DNA of 64,000 nucleotides, from positions 1 to 64,000 of the forward strand of contig JAPKYK010000002.1 in NCBI GenBank assembly GCA_026394395.1. Reading direction: 5' to 3'. Below the pieces are notes generated by a model that did no database searches, had not been told where the DNA came from, and saw only the letters and a program-made list of their open reading frames with translations. The stretch is from Methanomassiliicoccales archaeon (GTDB taxonomy: Archaea > Thermoplasmatota > Thermoplasmata > Methanomassiliicoccales > UBA472). Shown in pieces: positions 33,860-42,569 of the stretch; the first letter of the stretch is position 1; each line of letters begins with the position of its first letter. The position numbers and the translations under genes are program-made.

Positions 33860-34981
33860 ATGACCGCCGTGGAAAACCAGTTCGCTCCGATCGACGACAA
33901 ATGGTTCGATGAGGCCAGACAACGCTTCGCCTCCCCCTTCATAGGCACCAACCATGGCCATGTGCCCGTGGACCCCATGATGCTGTCGCACGCCGCAGTG
34001 GCCAGCGGTCACACCATACGCGAGTTCTACGAAAACCCCGAGCTGGGGTCGCAATGCGTAGCTTCCATACAAGAGCTCTACGACCTTCTACCGATTACGC
34101 ACTGGTACTTCTCCCTGCCCTGGTTGACCGAGCTGGGAATGGAGGCCCAGTACATGGACTACATGCCTCCCGTCCCCAAGGCCCCTATAGTCTTCGACCC
34201 TTCCCAGGTCGACGAGCTAGTGGTGCCGTCGAAGGAGGAACTATCCAAGGGCTGGACCATAAACCAGCTGTTCCGGGGCAACGACTACACGGAGAAGCAC
34301 TTACCCAAGATGTTCTCCCCCATCGCCATCGCCACCGACCTCACCGGCAGCGGGGCCCAGCTGTGCGGGGTGGAGAACTTCATCATGTGGACGATAACCC
34401 AACCGGACCTGGCCCATAAGCTGGTCCGAGCCTACATGGAGACCGCGGCCATCGGCGCCGGGATAATCGCCGACAGATACGGCACGGCAGCCATCACCAC
34501 CGGTTCCGTGCTGGGCAACAACGATATCTTCTCCGACGAAGCGGTGAGGGAGTTCTCCGGGAAGTACCTGAACGAGTTCGTGCTCAAGTGCTTCGAGAAC
34601 GGCGCCGGCCCGCAGGTGTTCTATCACCTTTGCGGCAACCACGAGACCGATTACAAGGTGCTCAAGGAAGAGATGGCCTGGTCCCCCATGACCATCGTCC
34701 ACGTGGGATACCAGGGCCGGGAGGTGTTCCCATCCGACCTGTTGATACAGGAGTTCGGCGGCTATGCCACCTGCATGGGGGCGGTGGACACCAAGCTGAT
34801 GCTCAATGGCACGCCTATGCAGGTCTACGAGCAGGCCAAGATGCAGTTGCTGAAGGGAAGGAATTGCTCTTCCGGCTACATACTCGGGACCGCTTGCGAA
34901 GTGCCGCCCTACACTCCACCCGGGAACATACTGGCCCTGAACAAGGCCGCCAAGGACTTCGGAACCTACGGAACCTGGTGA
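33860..34981 (+). CDS. uroporphyrinogen decarboxylase-like methyltransferase (MtbA/MtaA type)
   Basis: 373 residues of the URO-D superfamily. The zinc-thiolate ligands typical of the methylcobalamin-dependent branch are present: YHLCGNH near residue 253 and the late TACEVPPYTPPGN near 352. These enzymes move a methyl group between a corrinoid protein and a thiol or other acceptor. No cognate corrinoid protein or MttB-type gene is adjacent, so the acceptor is open. The ATG at 33860 lies about 27 bases after a CAAATAC box, giving a leaderless start. Confidence 0.8.
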   Translation: MTAVENQFAPIDDKWFDEARQRFASPFIGTNHGHVPVDPMMLSHAAVASGHTIREFYENPELGSQCVASIQELYDLLPITHWYFSLPWLTELGMEAQYMDYMPPVPKAPIVFDPSQVDELVVPSKEELSKGWTINQLFRGNDYTEKHLPKMFSPIAIATDLTGSGAQLCGVENFIMWTITQPDLAHKLVRAYMETAAIGAGIIADRYGTAAITTGSVLGNNDIFSDEAVREFSGKYLNEFVLKCFENGAGPQVFYHLCGNHETDYKVLKEEMAWSPMTIVHVGYQGREVFPSDLLIQEFGGYATCMGAVDTKLMLNGTPMQVYEQAKMQLLKGRNCSSGYILGTACEVPPYTPPGNILALNKAAKDFGTYGTW

Positions 34982-35028
34982 TAAATAATTTCATTATCTC
35001 GCGCCATAATCCAATCGTTGGTGGGTGT

Positions 35029-35421
35029 GTGGAGAAGAGCGATTACGATCTGCCATTAGAGGTTGACGAAGTAGTCGTCCAAAACCCATCCGATGAGGAG
35101 CACCGAACCAAGGAGCTCAGACTTTTTTTCTCCATGATCTCGATTGATTACGATGACCCGAACAATTACCTGACCACCCATGGGATCAACCTCATGGGTG
35201 ACGAGCACATCAGCCGGAAGAGCAAAGGCTCATTCCAATTTCAGAGCTACCTGGTCTTCATCTTCGCAACCATCATTTTCGGACTAGTGGCGATAGTGGG
35301 GTTCAACTCGTCATATCCGGTCCGGGGATTGTGGACGTTGCTGGTCTATCTCATCATCATCCTTCCCCTGGTAGCCCTGTATCTGTGGGTCATGTGGCCG
35401 CCCGCACCGTTCAGAGATTGA
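35029..35421 (+). CDS. two-helix membrane protein, unknown
   Basis: 130 residues from GTG 35029, which has GGTGG 4-5 bases upstream. The first 75 residues are charged and include an acidic DYDDPNN segment; two hydrophobic helices follow (about 80-98 and 105-124) and the chain ends in a short cytoplasmic tail. The same frame stays open far upstream across the methyltransferase gene, but that part is a shadow. No family recognised; the convergent acsE gene starts directly after its stop. Confidence 0.6.
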   Translation: MEKSDYDLPLEVDEVVVQNPSDEEHRTKELRLFFSMISIDYDDPNNYLTTHGINLMGDEHISRKSKGSFQFQSYLVFIFATIIFGLVAIVGFNSSYPVRGLWTLLVYLIIILPLVALYLWVMWPPAPFRD

Positions 35422-36198
35422 TCAGGCCTTCAGGAAGTCGTCGCAGTACAGCTTCTCCGCCCGCAGCATCTCCCCAGCCTTGATCAGTTCCATCAACTGG
35501 GCGTCCTGGACGTCAACGATGGCGGCGTTGAGCCCAGCCCCTATGAGCATTCCCAGGTAGGTACGGTTCAAAATGCCTCTTTCCTTGGATCCGTTGGAGA
35601 CGTTGGAGAGGCCGACCACGGTGCGCGGCGCCGGGTCGTTCAGTGTCTGGAAAAGGTGCATGGCCTTAATGACCTTCATGGCCTGGTCGGGAGCGGCCTT
35701 GATGGGCATGACCAGCGGGTCCAGGTAGAGCCGGTCGGGCATTATCTCGTGCTCCATGGCCGTGGTCATCATCAGCATGGCCATCTCGGCGCGCGACTCG
35801 GCGTCGTTCGGGACGCCGCGCTCGTCCATGGTCAAACAGATCACGTCGGCATTGTGCTCCCGGGCCAACGGAAAGATGGCCTGCATCTTCTTCACCTCGG
35901 CCGTGGTGGAATTGATGATGACCTTGTTACGGCAGGCTCGGACCCCGGCAGTCATGGTCTTGACGTCAGGGGTGTCGATGCATAACGGCAGGTCGGTCAC
36001 TTCCTGAACGATGCGCACCAGCCAGTCCATGGCCGCCGGGCCGTCGTCCCTTCCCGGCCCCACATTTATGTCCAGGGCTTGAGCGCCGCATTCGATCTGC
36101 TTCAGGGCGTGCTCGTGTATGAACTCGGCGTCCCGGGCGTCTATGGCCTTGCCCACCGCGGTGAACAGGCCGTTGATCCTTTCGCTGATGACCAACAT
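35422..36198 (-). CDS. acsE: methyl-H4F:corrinoid Fe-S protein methyltransferase (AcsE-like)
   Basis: 258 residues, the usual AcsE length (262 in Moorella). Pterin-binding TIM barrel: MLVISERINGLF at the start, DINVGPGRDD (residues 43-52), CIDTPD, INSTTAEVKK, and GLSNVSNGSKERG late in the chain. It would move the methyl group from methyl-H4F to the CdhDE corrinoid. MtrH and dihydropteroate synthase are relatives, but size and the absence of other mtr genes favour AcsE. ATG 36198 follows GAAGGAAG; frame further upstream has no start signal. Confidence 0.85.
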   Translation of the reverse strand: MLVISERINGLFTAVGKAIDARDAEFIHEHALKQIECGAQALDINVGPGRDDGPAAMDWLVRIVQEVTDLPLCIDTPDVKTMTAGVRACRNKVIINSTTAEVKKMQAIFPLAREHNADVICLTMDERGVPNDAESRAEMAMLMMTTAMEHEIMPDRLYLDPLVMPIKAAPDQAMKVIKAMHLFQTLNDPAPRTVVGLSNVSNGSKERGILNRTYLGMLIGAGLNAAIVDVQDAQLMELIKAGEMLRAEKLYCDDFLKA

Positions 36199-36383
36199 CT
36201 TCCTTCGGACGGCTATCGTCTGACGGTGTTTTAAGCGTTCCCGAAGAACGGCCTTCCGATGAACTGGGTCAACACTAGATACCGCCGATCGCATTCGTCC
36301 ATTGTCGTTATCTTTATTACGAAACGGGCAATATACCTGTGGCATACTACTTCGGCGGTGTGCTTCACGCTGAAGGAATTCAC

Positions 36384-37937
36384 ATGGTCAAGATCGAAAG
36401 GGCGGTTGTGAGCGTCTCGGACAAGGAAGGCATAATCGATTTCTGCAAAGCTCTCAGCCACATGGGCGTAGAGATAATATCCACCAGGGGCACGGCCAAG
36501 CTCCTGGCGTCCAACGGGTTGAAGGTCACCGGCATCTCCGAGTTCACTGGCTCCCCGGAGATGATGGACGGACGGGTCAAGACGTTGCACCCGGCCATAT
36601 TCGCCGGGCTTCTGGCCAGGCGCGATTCCCCGGAGCACATGCGTCAGCTCAAGGAGGCCGGACTGAAGCGCATCGACATGGTCGTGGTGAACCTCTATCC
36701 GTTCAAGCAGACGGTGCTGAAGGACGAGAACGACCTGGAAGAGATAATCGAGAACATCGACATCGGCGGACCGTCCATGATTCGCGCCGCGGCCAAGAAC
36801 TCCGATTCCGTGGCCGTCGTGACCGATCCGGCCAGGTACGCCGAGCTGCTCCAGGAGATGCAGGGGAACAGTGGAGACCTGTCGCCAGCCACTTTGCGCT
36901 CGCTCATGCTGGCCGCTTTCCGTTCCACCGCCTATTACGATTCCCTCATCGCCGCGCATTTGGGCGGGGCCTTCGGCGACACCAGCTTCCCGGACACCTA
37001 CTCCATGGGCCTGGAGAAGCGACAGGACCTGCGCTACGGGGAGAACCCGCACCAGACCGCCGCCTTCTACGCGGACCCGTTCGTCAAGGGCGTCTGCGTC
37101 TCCCGCTCCGAACAGCTGCACGGAAAGGAACTTTCATACAACAACATATTGGACCTGGAGTCCGCGCTGGAACTGGTAAGGGAGTTCGAGCGGCCCACGG
37201 CCATAGTCATCAAGCACACCAACCCCTGCGGGGTGGCCTCCGCGAACAGCATCTCCTCGGCCTTCGTCAACGCCTTCAACGTTGATCCGCTGGCGGCCTT
37301 CGGTTGCGTCATCGGGTTGAACCGGAACGTGGACCTGGTCACGGCCACGGAGATATCCGGGCACTTCGTGGATTGCGTCATCGCCCCCGGTTTCGACAAG
37401 GACGCGCTGGAACTGTTGGAGAAGAAGAAGAACATCCGTTTGCTCAGAACGAATGCCCCCATCACCCCCGACGCCTCCCCGGAATGGAAGATGAAGCGCA
37501 TTAAGGGCGGGCTGTTGGTGCAGACCAACAAGAGCGTCAGCATCACCCCGGCGGACCTCAAGGTCGTCACCAAGAGGGCGCCCACCGAGGAGGAGCTGCA
37601 CGGCCTGTTCTTCGCCAACAAGGTCTGCAAGCACGTGTGGTCCAACTCCATCATACTGGTCAAGGGCGAGACCGTCGTCGGTATCGGCGCCGGGCAGATG
37701 TCCCGCGTCGACTCCTCCATGATCGCGGCGCACAAAGCCGGGGAGAAAGCGAAGGGCAGCGTGATGGCCTCGGACGCCTTCTTCCCCTTCCGTGACGGCA
37801 TTGACACCGCGGCCCAGGCCGGCGTGACGGCCATCATTCAGCCAGGCGGCTCCATACGCGACCAGGAATCAATTGACGCTGCCAACGAGCACGGTATGGC
37901 CATGGTGTTCACCGGTGTGAGGCTGTTCCGACACTGA
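36384..37937 (+). CDS. purH: bifunctional AICAR transformylase/IMP cyclohydrolase
   Basis: 517 residues, full length. Last two steps of IMP synthesis; the transformylase half uses 10-formyl-H4F. N-terminal MGS-like domain (VSVSDKEGI, STRGTAKLL, DGRVKTLHP) and the C-terminal KHTNPCGVA catalytic block near residue 275 are present. ATG 36384 follows GAAGGA; a TATA-like AATATACC near 36328-36335 gives a leader of about 26 bases. Many archaea use PurP and PurO instead; PurH fits a cell that makes formyl-H4F with Fhs. Confidence 0.95.
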   Translation: MVKIERAVVSVSDKEGIIDFCKALSHMGVEIISTRGTAKLLASNGLKVTGISEFTGSPEMMDGRVKTLHPAIFAGLLARRDSPEHMRQLKEAGLKRIDMVVVNLYPFKQTVLKDENDLEEIIENIDIGGPSMIRAAAKNSDSVAVVTDPARYAELLQEMQGNSGDLSPATLRSLMLAAFRSTAYYDSLIAAHLGGAFGDTSFPDTYSMGLEKRQDLRYGENPHQTAAFYADPFVKGVCVSRSEQLHGKELSYNNILDLESALELVREFERPTAIVIKHTNPCGVASANSISSAFVNAFNVDPLAAFGCVIGLNRNVDLVTATEISGHFVDCVIAPGFDKDALELLEKKKNIRLLRTNAPITPDASPEWKMKRIKGGLLVQTNKSVSITPADLKVVTKRAPTEEELHGLFFANKVCKHVWSNSIILVKGETVVGIGAGQMSRVDSSMIAAHKAGEKAKGSVMASDAFFPFRDGIDTAAQAGVTAIIQPGGSIRDQESIDAANEHGMAMVFTGVRLFRH

Positions 37938-37979
37938 GCGCCGCATCGACACGTTCATCCTCGGGGCTGGCAAGGAACA

Positions 37980-37987
37980 TTAAATAA
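37980..37987 (+). promoter_or_regulatory. TATA box for the RACo-like gene
   Basis: TTAAATAA centred 27 bases before ATG 38011; leaderless start expected. Confidence 0.55.
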
Positions 37988-38010
37988 CGCCTGAGAGGAT
38001 TCGCTTGGGG

Positions 38011-39924
38011 ATGAGTCCCCAGATAACCTTCCATCCCAAGGGCCGGACCGTGGAGGTCCCACAGGGCACTAACCTCCTCGAGGCGGCCATACTGGCCGGC
38101 GTAGAGGTGAACAGCGCCTGCGCCGGAAAAGGTGTCTGCGGACGCTGCCGCGTGGTGGTCGAAGGGCCGGTCGATTCATCGCCTTCCAACAAGATCACCG
38201 AGGAGGAGTGGGCCACCGGATACCGCCTAGCCTGCCTTTCCAAGGTCACCGGGGACTGCACCGTATTCGTCCCTGAGGAGAGCCAGCTGCAACCCATGAA
38301 CATCGTAGGCGGCAAGGTGAAGAACGAACTGAAGGCACTTTCCCCGTTGGTAAAAGGAAAATACGTTCAGATGCGGAAGCCGACCCTGCAGGACAACGAC
38401 GGGGACCTGGAGAGGCTCTACAAGGCCCTGGGCATGGAACCTGGGGCTCTCGGTTTTCCTCTTCCGCTGCTCAGGTCGCTGCCCCGGGTGGTGCGCGAGA
38501 GCGCCGGGGCCGTCACCGTGTTCCTCAACGGGGACAGGTTCGTGGACGTCCGTCCCTGGAACGCCCTCTCCCGGGCCTACGGCGTGGCCATCGACATCGG
38601 TACTACCACGGTAGCGATGCAGCTGGTGGACCTGAGCACCGGGGAGATGATCTCCCAGGTGTCCGATTACAACAAGCAGCTGATCTACGGGGAGGATGTA
38701 CTCACCCGCATCATGTTCGCCGAGGAGCAAGGTCTGGAACGCCTGCGCCACCTCATCGTTGACACACTGAATCACATGATCGCCCGACTGACCACCATCG
38801 GCGCCTGCGTCCCCAAGGGGAAGAAGGTCTGCGCCGAGGAGATAGTCGCCGTCATCGTGGCCGGGAACACGGTCATGATACACCTGCTCCTGGGTTTGGA
38901 CCCCAAGAACATCCGTCACGACCCGTACGTGGCCGTGACCAATCTTCCTCCGTCCTTCACCGCTGAGGATCTGGGGCTGAAGGTGAATTCCCTGGCCGCG
39001 GTGCACCTGGTGCCCGGACGGGCCAGCTACGTGGGCGGTGACGTCATCGCCGACGTCGTGGCCAGCGGCATGGCCGAGAGGGACGAGGTGTGCCTGCTCA
39101 TCGACGTGGGCACCAACGGCGAGGTCGTGCTGGGGAACAAGGAATGGCTGCTGTCCTGCTCGGCCTCCGCCGGCCCGGCCTTTGAGGGCGGGGAGGTGGT
39201 CCACGGCATGCGCGCCGGCAACGGCGCCATCGAGAAGGTCTCGCTGCGCGACGGCGTGCAGATCCAGACCATAGGCAACGACCGCCCCAAGGGCATCTGC
39301 GGCTCCGGCCTCATCGACCTGTTGGCCCAGCTCTTCATCACCAGCGTGCTGGACAAGAAGGGGCACCTGCAGGACTCCGAGCACGTGCGGGAAGGGGAGT
39401 ACGGCCGGGAGTTCGTGCTGGTCTACTCCAAGGACGCCCAGAAGGATGGGTATGACCTTCGTGCAACGGGAATGAGCTGCTGCCCTATTGACAAGGTGGA
39501 GAGGCGCCGGGACATCACCGTCACCGAGGCAGACATCGCCAACGTGATACGCACCAAGGCGGCCATGTACGCCGCGGCGGAGGTGCTGCTGGACACCGCC
39601 GGCATAACCTTCACCGACCTGGACCGGGTGTACATCGCCGGAGGTTTCGGTCACCACATCGACCTGGACAACGCCGTGGCCATCGGGCTGCTGCCTGATC
39701 TTCCGAGGGAGAGGTTCACCTTCCTGGGCAACGCCTCCCTGGACGGGGCCAAGTTATGCCTTCTCTCAGACGAGAGGAGGAAGGAGGCCATGCGGGTGCA
39801 CAAGGCCATGACCTATGTGGAGCTGTCGACGGACCAGCGCTTCTTCGACCGCTTCTCCTCGGCGTCCTTCCTGCCGCACACCGACCTAGACCGCTTCCCC
39901 TCGTTGAAACAGGTCAGAAGATGA
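38011..39924 (+). CDS. RACo-like ATP-dependent corrinoid protein activator
   Basis: 637 residues. N-terminal plant-type [2Fe-2S] domain with cysteines in the CX5CX2C pattern (CAGKGVCGRC, about residues 37-46) and a fourth near 75; then a linker and the ASKHA-type ATPase (AIDIGTTTVAMQLVDLSTGE near 190, LLIDVGTNGEVV near 365, and VYIAGGFGHHIDL near 540). This is the RACo layout of carbon-monoxide-using acetogens, which reduces Co(II) corrinoid back to Co(I). RamA of methanogens has C-terminal 4Fe-4S clusters instead. Located between purH and the CODH/ACS genes. Confidence 0.88.
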   Translation: MSPQITFHPKGRTVEVPQGTNLLEAAILAGVEVNSACAGKGVCGRCRVVVEGPVDSSPSNKITEEEWATGYRLACLSKVTGDCTVFVPEESQLQPMNIVGGKVKNELKALSPLVKGKYVQMRKPTLQDNDGDLERLYKALGMEPGALGFPLPLLRSLPRVVRESAGAVTVFLNGDRFVDVRPWNALSRAYGVAIDIGTTTVAMQLVDLSTGEMISQVSDYNKQLIYGEDVLTRIMFAEEQGLERLRHLIVDTLNHMIARLTTIGACVPKGKKVCAEEIVAVIVAGNTVMIHLLLGLDPKNIRHDPYVAVTNLPPSFTAEDLGLKVNSLAAVHLVPGRASYVGGDVIADVVASGMAERDEVCLLIDVGTNGEVVLGNKEWLLSCSASAGPAFEGGEVVHGMRAGNGAIEKVSLRDGVQIQTIGNDRPKGICGSGLIDLLAQLFITSVLDKKGHLQDSEHVREGEYGREFVLVYSKDAQKDGYDLRATGMSCCPIDKVERRRDITVTEADIANVIRTKAAMYAAAEVLLDTAGITFTDLDRVYIAGGFGHHIDLDNAVAIGLLPDLPRERFTFLGNASLDGAKLCLLSDERRKEAMRVHKAMTYVELSTDQRFFDRFSSASFLPHTDLDRFPSLKQVRR

Positions 39925-40606
39925 CGTCGAAGCCGTTGCCCCGCACCCTCACCCGGGGGATGTGCTTCCGGGCCGCGCGCTCCATCTCCATCATCGTCTC
40001 CTGTGACGGTCCAGGACTGGTCTTGCTGCCGTAAGGCATGTCGCCAGGGTTGGACAGGAACTGGGTAAGGAGAAGTTCGTCCGCGTGCCCTTTGAGGTCC
40101 AGGGCGATCCTCTCCACCTTGGCGGCATCATACTCGTCCGGTATGACGCGCAGCGTGGCCCGGATCTTCTCGCCCTTCAAGATATCCAAAGTCCTCTTGG
40201 TCTTCTCCAGGTGCTCCTTGGATTTGGCCAGGTCGTAGCTGGTTAGCCGGCTGAACGTTTCCGGGTCATCTAGAGGTGACTTGACCTCCAGCACGTAGCG
40301 GGAGATCATGCCCTTGGTGGAGGCGACGAAGTCCGGGTCGAGCGCGGTGGTCTTGAGCAGGACCTCCTTCCCCCGCTTCTTCAGTATGCGGATGAGGTCC
40401 AGGGCGTCCTTGCCGTGTAGGGAAGGCTCCGTTCCCCCGATGAAAACGCTGCGTATGTCGTTATCGGACATGGCCTTCACCACGGTATCCAGATCATGGT
40501 CCCGGAACGCCGCCGTGGTGTGGGAGCAGTACTTGCACTGCATGGGGCAACCGTAGAACTCCACCGAAGCGTTGGGCTTGGCCCGGTTGATGGTGATGAG
40601 CCGCAT
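39914..40606 (-). CDS. radical SAM protein of the activating-enzyme type
   Basis: 230 residues from ATG 40606 (ATG 40615 also possible). The SAM cluster motif is FYGCPMQCKYC (CxxxCxxC) near residue 20, followed by FIGGTEPSLHG in the place of the glycine-rich SAM motif. Short, without auxiliary Cys clusters, like pyruvate formate-lyase activating enzyme relatives. No glycyl radical enzyme is nearby. An AACATTATTT box lies 21-30 bases upstream. Its end overlaps the RACo-like gene by 11 bases. Confidence 0.8.
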   Translation of the reverse strand: MRLITINRAKPNASVEFYGCPMQCKYCSHTTAAFRDHDLDTVVKAMSDNDIRSVFIGGTEPSLHGKDALDLIRILKKRGKEVLLKTTALDPDFVASTKGMISRYVLEVKSPLDDPETFSRLTSYDLAKSKEHLEKTKRTLDILKGEKIRATLRVIPDEYDAAKVERIALDLKGHADELLLTQFLSNPGDMPYGSKTSPGPSQETMMEMERAARKHIPRVRVRGNGFDVIF

Positions 40607-40751
40607 GCCGAACATATTCGCCGAAATAGGAAATAATGTTTTCCCGGCAGCGTTGATAAAATCGCTCGTCTCTCCATGGGCGCGAACCAGGGCGCGGTCC
40701 AGAAGGTGTTCGACGATAGGACATCGTTCTCAGCCATCAAGACCTCGAAAT

Positions 40752-40760
40752 GATTTAATA
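40752..40760 (+). promoter_or_regulatory. TATA box for the MetE-core and cooC genes
   Basis: GATTTAATA centred 27 bases before ATG 40783; leaderless start expected. The remaining 40616-40751 stretch shows no gene. Confidence 0.55.
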
Positions 40761-40782
40761 GCGCCTCGGCCCACTTTGGGGC

Positions 40783-41814
40783 ATGGCCTGGAACTGTGCC
40801 GCCACCGGCATCGGGTCGCTGCCCCACAAAGATCCCGCAGAGGCAGTGGAACTGGTGCTCTCCCGCATGGAGGAGGTGCCGTATTGGCCTCAGCTTCCGT
40901 CGCTGGGGTTCGGGGAGAACATGTACGCCCAGTTCTCCACCCGCCTCCCGGGGGTCAAGGTGGACGCTCACTGGAAGCGCATCTCGGTGGACCTGGACGA
41001 TTACGACCCGGAAGAGTTCTACATCGCGGTGGTGTCCGAGGATGTGGGGCATTTCGCCCATGCCCCCCAGGACTTCCACGGGCTGTACGCCCTTTTGGCC
41101 GCTGTCAAAGGAAAGAGGTTCAAGGCAGTCAAGGGACAGGTGACCGGACCGGTGAGCGCCGGACTGCAGGTGCTGGACCAGAACGGGAAGCCGGCGCTGT
41201 ACGACGAAGCGTACGGCGAGATCATCCGCCGCAACCTGAACATGCAGGCTAAATGGCAGGTGGCTAAGCTGAAAGAGGTCACCGACCGCCCGTTGCTGTT
41301 CCTGGACGAGCCTTCGCTGACCCTCGTAGGCACTCCCTTCGTATCACTATCTCCGAAGCAGGTGGTGGACTGGATAGACGAGGTCCTGGACGGGGTGGAC
41401 GCGCTGAAAGGATTACACTGCTGCGGCAACACCGACTGGCCCCTGGTCCTCTCCACCAAAATCGATGTGCTGAGCTTCGACGCCTACAACTATGCGCACA
41501 CCGTCTCGCTGTTCCCTCAGGAGATCTCCGCCTTCCTGGAACGGGGCGGGGCCATCGCCTGGGGGCTCGTACCGAACATGGAGGAGCATATCGCCAAGGA
41601 GACGGTGGGAACGCTTCTGGGACGCTTCGAGAAGGCCTTGGACGAGCTCTCCCGCAAGGGCCTGGACCCCGAACTGGTGCTGGAGCGCTCACTGATCACC
41701 CCGCAGTGTGGGCTGGGCGGGTTGGACGTGGCTCAAGCGGAAAAGGTGCTCGAGCTCCTCAACGGCACTGTGGCGGCCGTCAGAGAACGATACGACCTGG
41801 GCGGGATGTCATGA
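40783..41814 (+). CDS. MetE-core (cobalamin-independent methionine synthase C-terminal type) protein
   Basis: 343 residues, only the catalytic barrel of MetE. The N-terminal TGIGSLPHKD and the zinc ligands GLHCCGN near residue 210 and TPQCGLGG near 305 are present, so a thiol acceptor such as homocysteine is likely. Short archaeal MetE relatives take the methyl group from a methyl-corrinoid rather than folate. It overlaps cooC by 4 bases, and the CODH/ACS corrinoid genes are next, so methyl-CdhDE is a plausible donor (inference). Confidence 0.82.
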   Translation: MAWNCAATGIGSLPHKDPAEAVELVLSRMEEVPYWPQLPSLGFGENMYAQFSTRLPGVKVDAHWKRISVDLDDYDPEEFYIAVVSEDVGHFAHAPQDFHGLYALLAAVKGKRFKAVKGQVTGPVSAGLQVLDQNGKPALYDEAYGEIIRRNLNMQAKWQVAKLKEVTDRPLLFLDEPSLTLVGTPFVSLSPKQVVDWIDEVLDGVDALKGLHCCGNTDWPLVLSTKIDVLSFDAYNYAHTVSLFPQEISAFLERGGAIAWGLVPNMEEHIAKETVGTLLGRFEKALDELSRKGLDPELVLERSLITPQCGLGGLDVAQAEKVLELLNGTVAAVRERYDLGGMS

Positions 41815-42569
41815 GCTTCCTCCTGGCCGTGGCCGGGAAGGGAGGCGTGGGCAAGAGCACCATCTCCTCGCTGCTGGTGCGTTCGCTATCACAGAAGGGA
41901 AAGGTACTGGCGGTGGACGCCGACCCCAACAGCAACCTCGGACTGAAATTGGGCATCGAGGTGCCCGGCACGGTGGGTGAGATCCGTGAAGGTCTATTGT
42001 CCAAAGGAGGCGAGCCGCCCCGGGACATGAGCAAACAGGAATACCTCAAGCTCAAGCTCAGGCAGATATTGGCCGAGGGCGAGTCCGCCGACCTCCTGAC
42101 CATGGGCCGCCCGGAGGGTCCGGGCTGCTACTGCTACGTAAACAATCTTCTGCGGGTCTTCGTGGACCAGCTCATGGACGATTATCAGTACGTGGTGATC
42201 GACAACGAGGCGGGCATGGAGCACCTGTCGCGGCGGACGGCGAGGGACATAGACCTGCTCCTGCTGGTCTCCGACGCCACCCAGGTGGGAATATCCACCG
42301 CCCGGCGCCTTTCGGACCTGGCCGACGAACTGGGGCTGAAGGTGAAAAGGAAGCTGTTGCTGGTGAACGGCGTCCGGGACGGCCAGGAAACGGCGGTGTC
42401 GACCCTTGCCCAGGCCACTGGCCTGTCCTTCATGATCACGCACGAGGACGAGGCGGTGCGAACGGCCGCTTTGACAGGGGCCTTTTTGAAAGGCGATGGG
42501 CTACTGACGAAAGAGCTCGACCCGGTCATTCGGAGCCTTTCCCCTTCCAATAGGCGAAAAGAAGGGTGA
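41811..42569 (+). CDS. cooC: CooC/AcsF-type nickel insertion ATPase
   Basis: 252 residues, MinD/ParA-like ATPase. Deviant P-loop GKGGVGKST at residues 9-17 and the CooC-specific CxC (C106, C108 in GPGCYCYVNNLLR) that binds nickel between two subunits. These ATPases mature the nickel sites of CO dehydrogenase or acetyl-CoA synthase. ATG 41811 overlaps the preceding stop. Its last 44 bases overlap the convergent FN3 gene. Confidence 0.88.
   Translation: MSFLLAVAGKGGVGKSTISSLLVRSLSQKGKVLAVDADPNSNLGLKLGIEVPGTVGEIREGLLSKGGEPPRDMSKQEYLKLKLRQILAEGESADLLTMGRPEGPGCYCYVNNLLRVFVDQLMDDYQYVVIDNEAGMEHLSRRTARDIDLLLLVSDATQVGISTARRLSDLADELGLKVKRKLLLVNGVRDGQETAVSTLAQATGLSFMITHEDEAVRTAALTGAFLKGDGLLTKELDPVIRSLSPSNRRKEG

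Noticed and set aside
34588-35028. Upstream continuation of the frame of the membrane protein at 35029-35421
   Set aside because: This part overlaps the methyltransferase gene in another frame and has low-complexity shadow composition.
35422-36198. Reading the 35.4-kb gene as MtrH or dihydropteroate synthase
   Set aside because: No other mtr subunit is present, length is that of AcsE, and the surrounding genes use H4F and the CdhDE corrinoid.
38227-39657. A 476-codon open frame antisense to the RACo-like gene
   Set aside because: Same shadow composition; the plus-strand gene has clear Fe-S and ATPase motifs.
40616-40782. A short minus-strand frame (about 40 codons) in the gap before the MetE-core gene
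   Set aside because: No ribosome site, no motif, and it runs on into the antisense of both neighbours.
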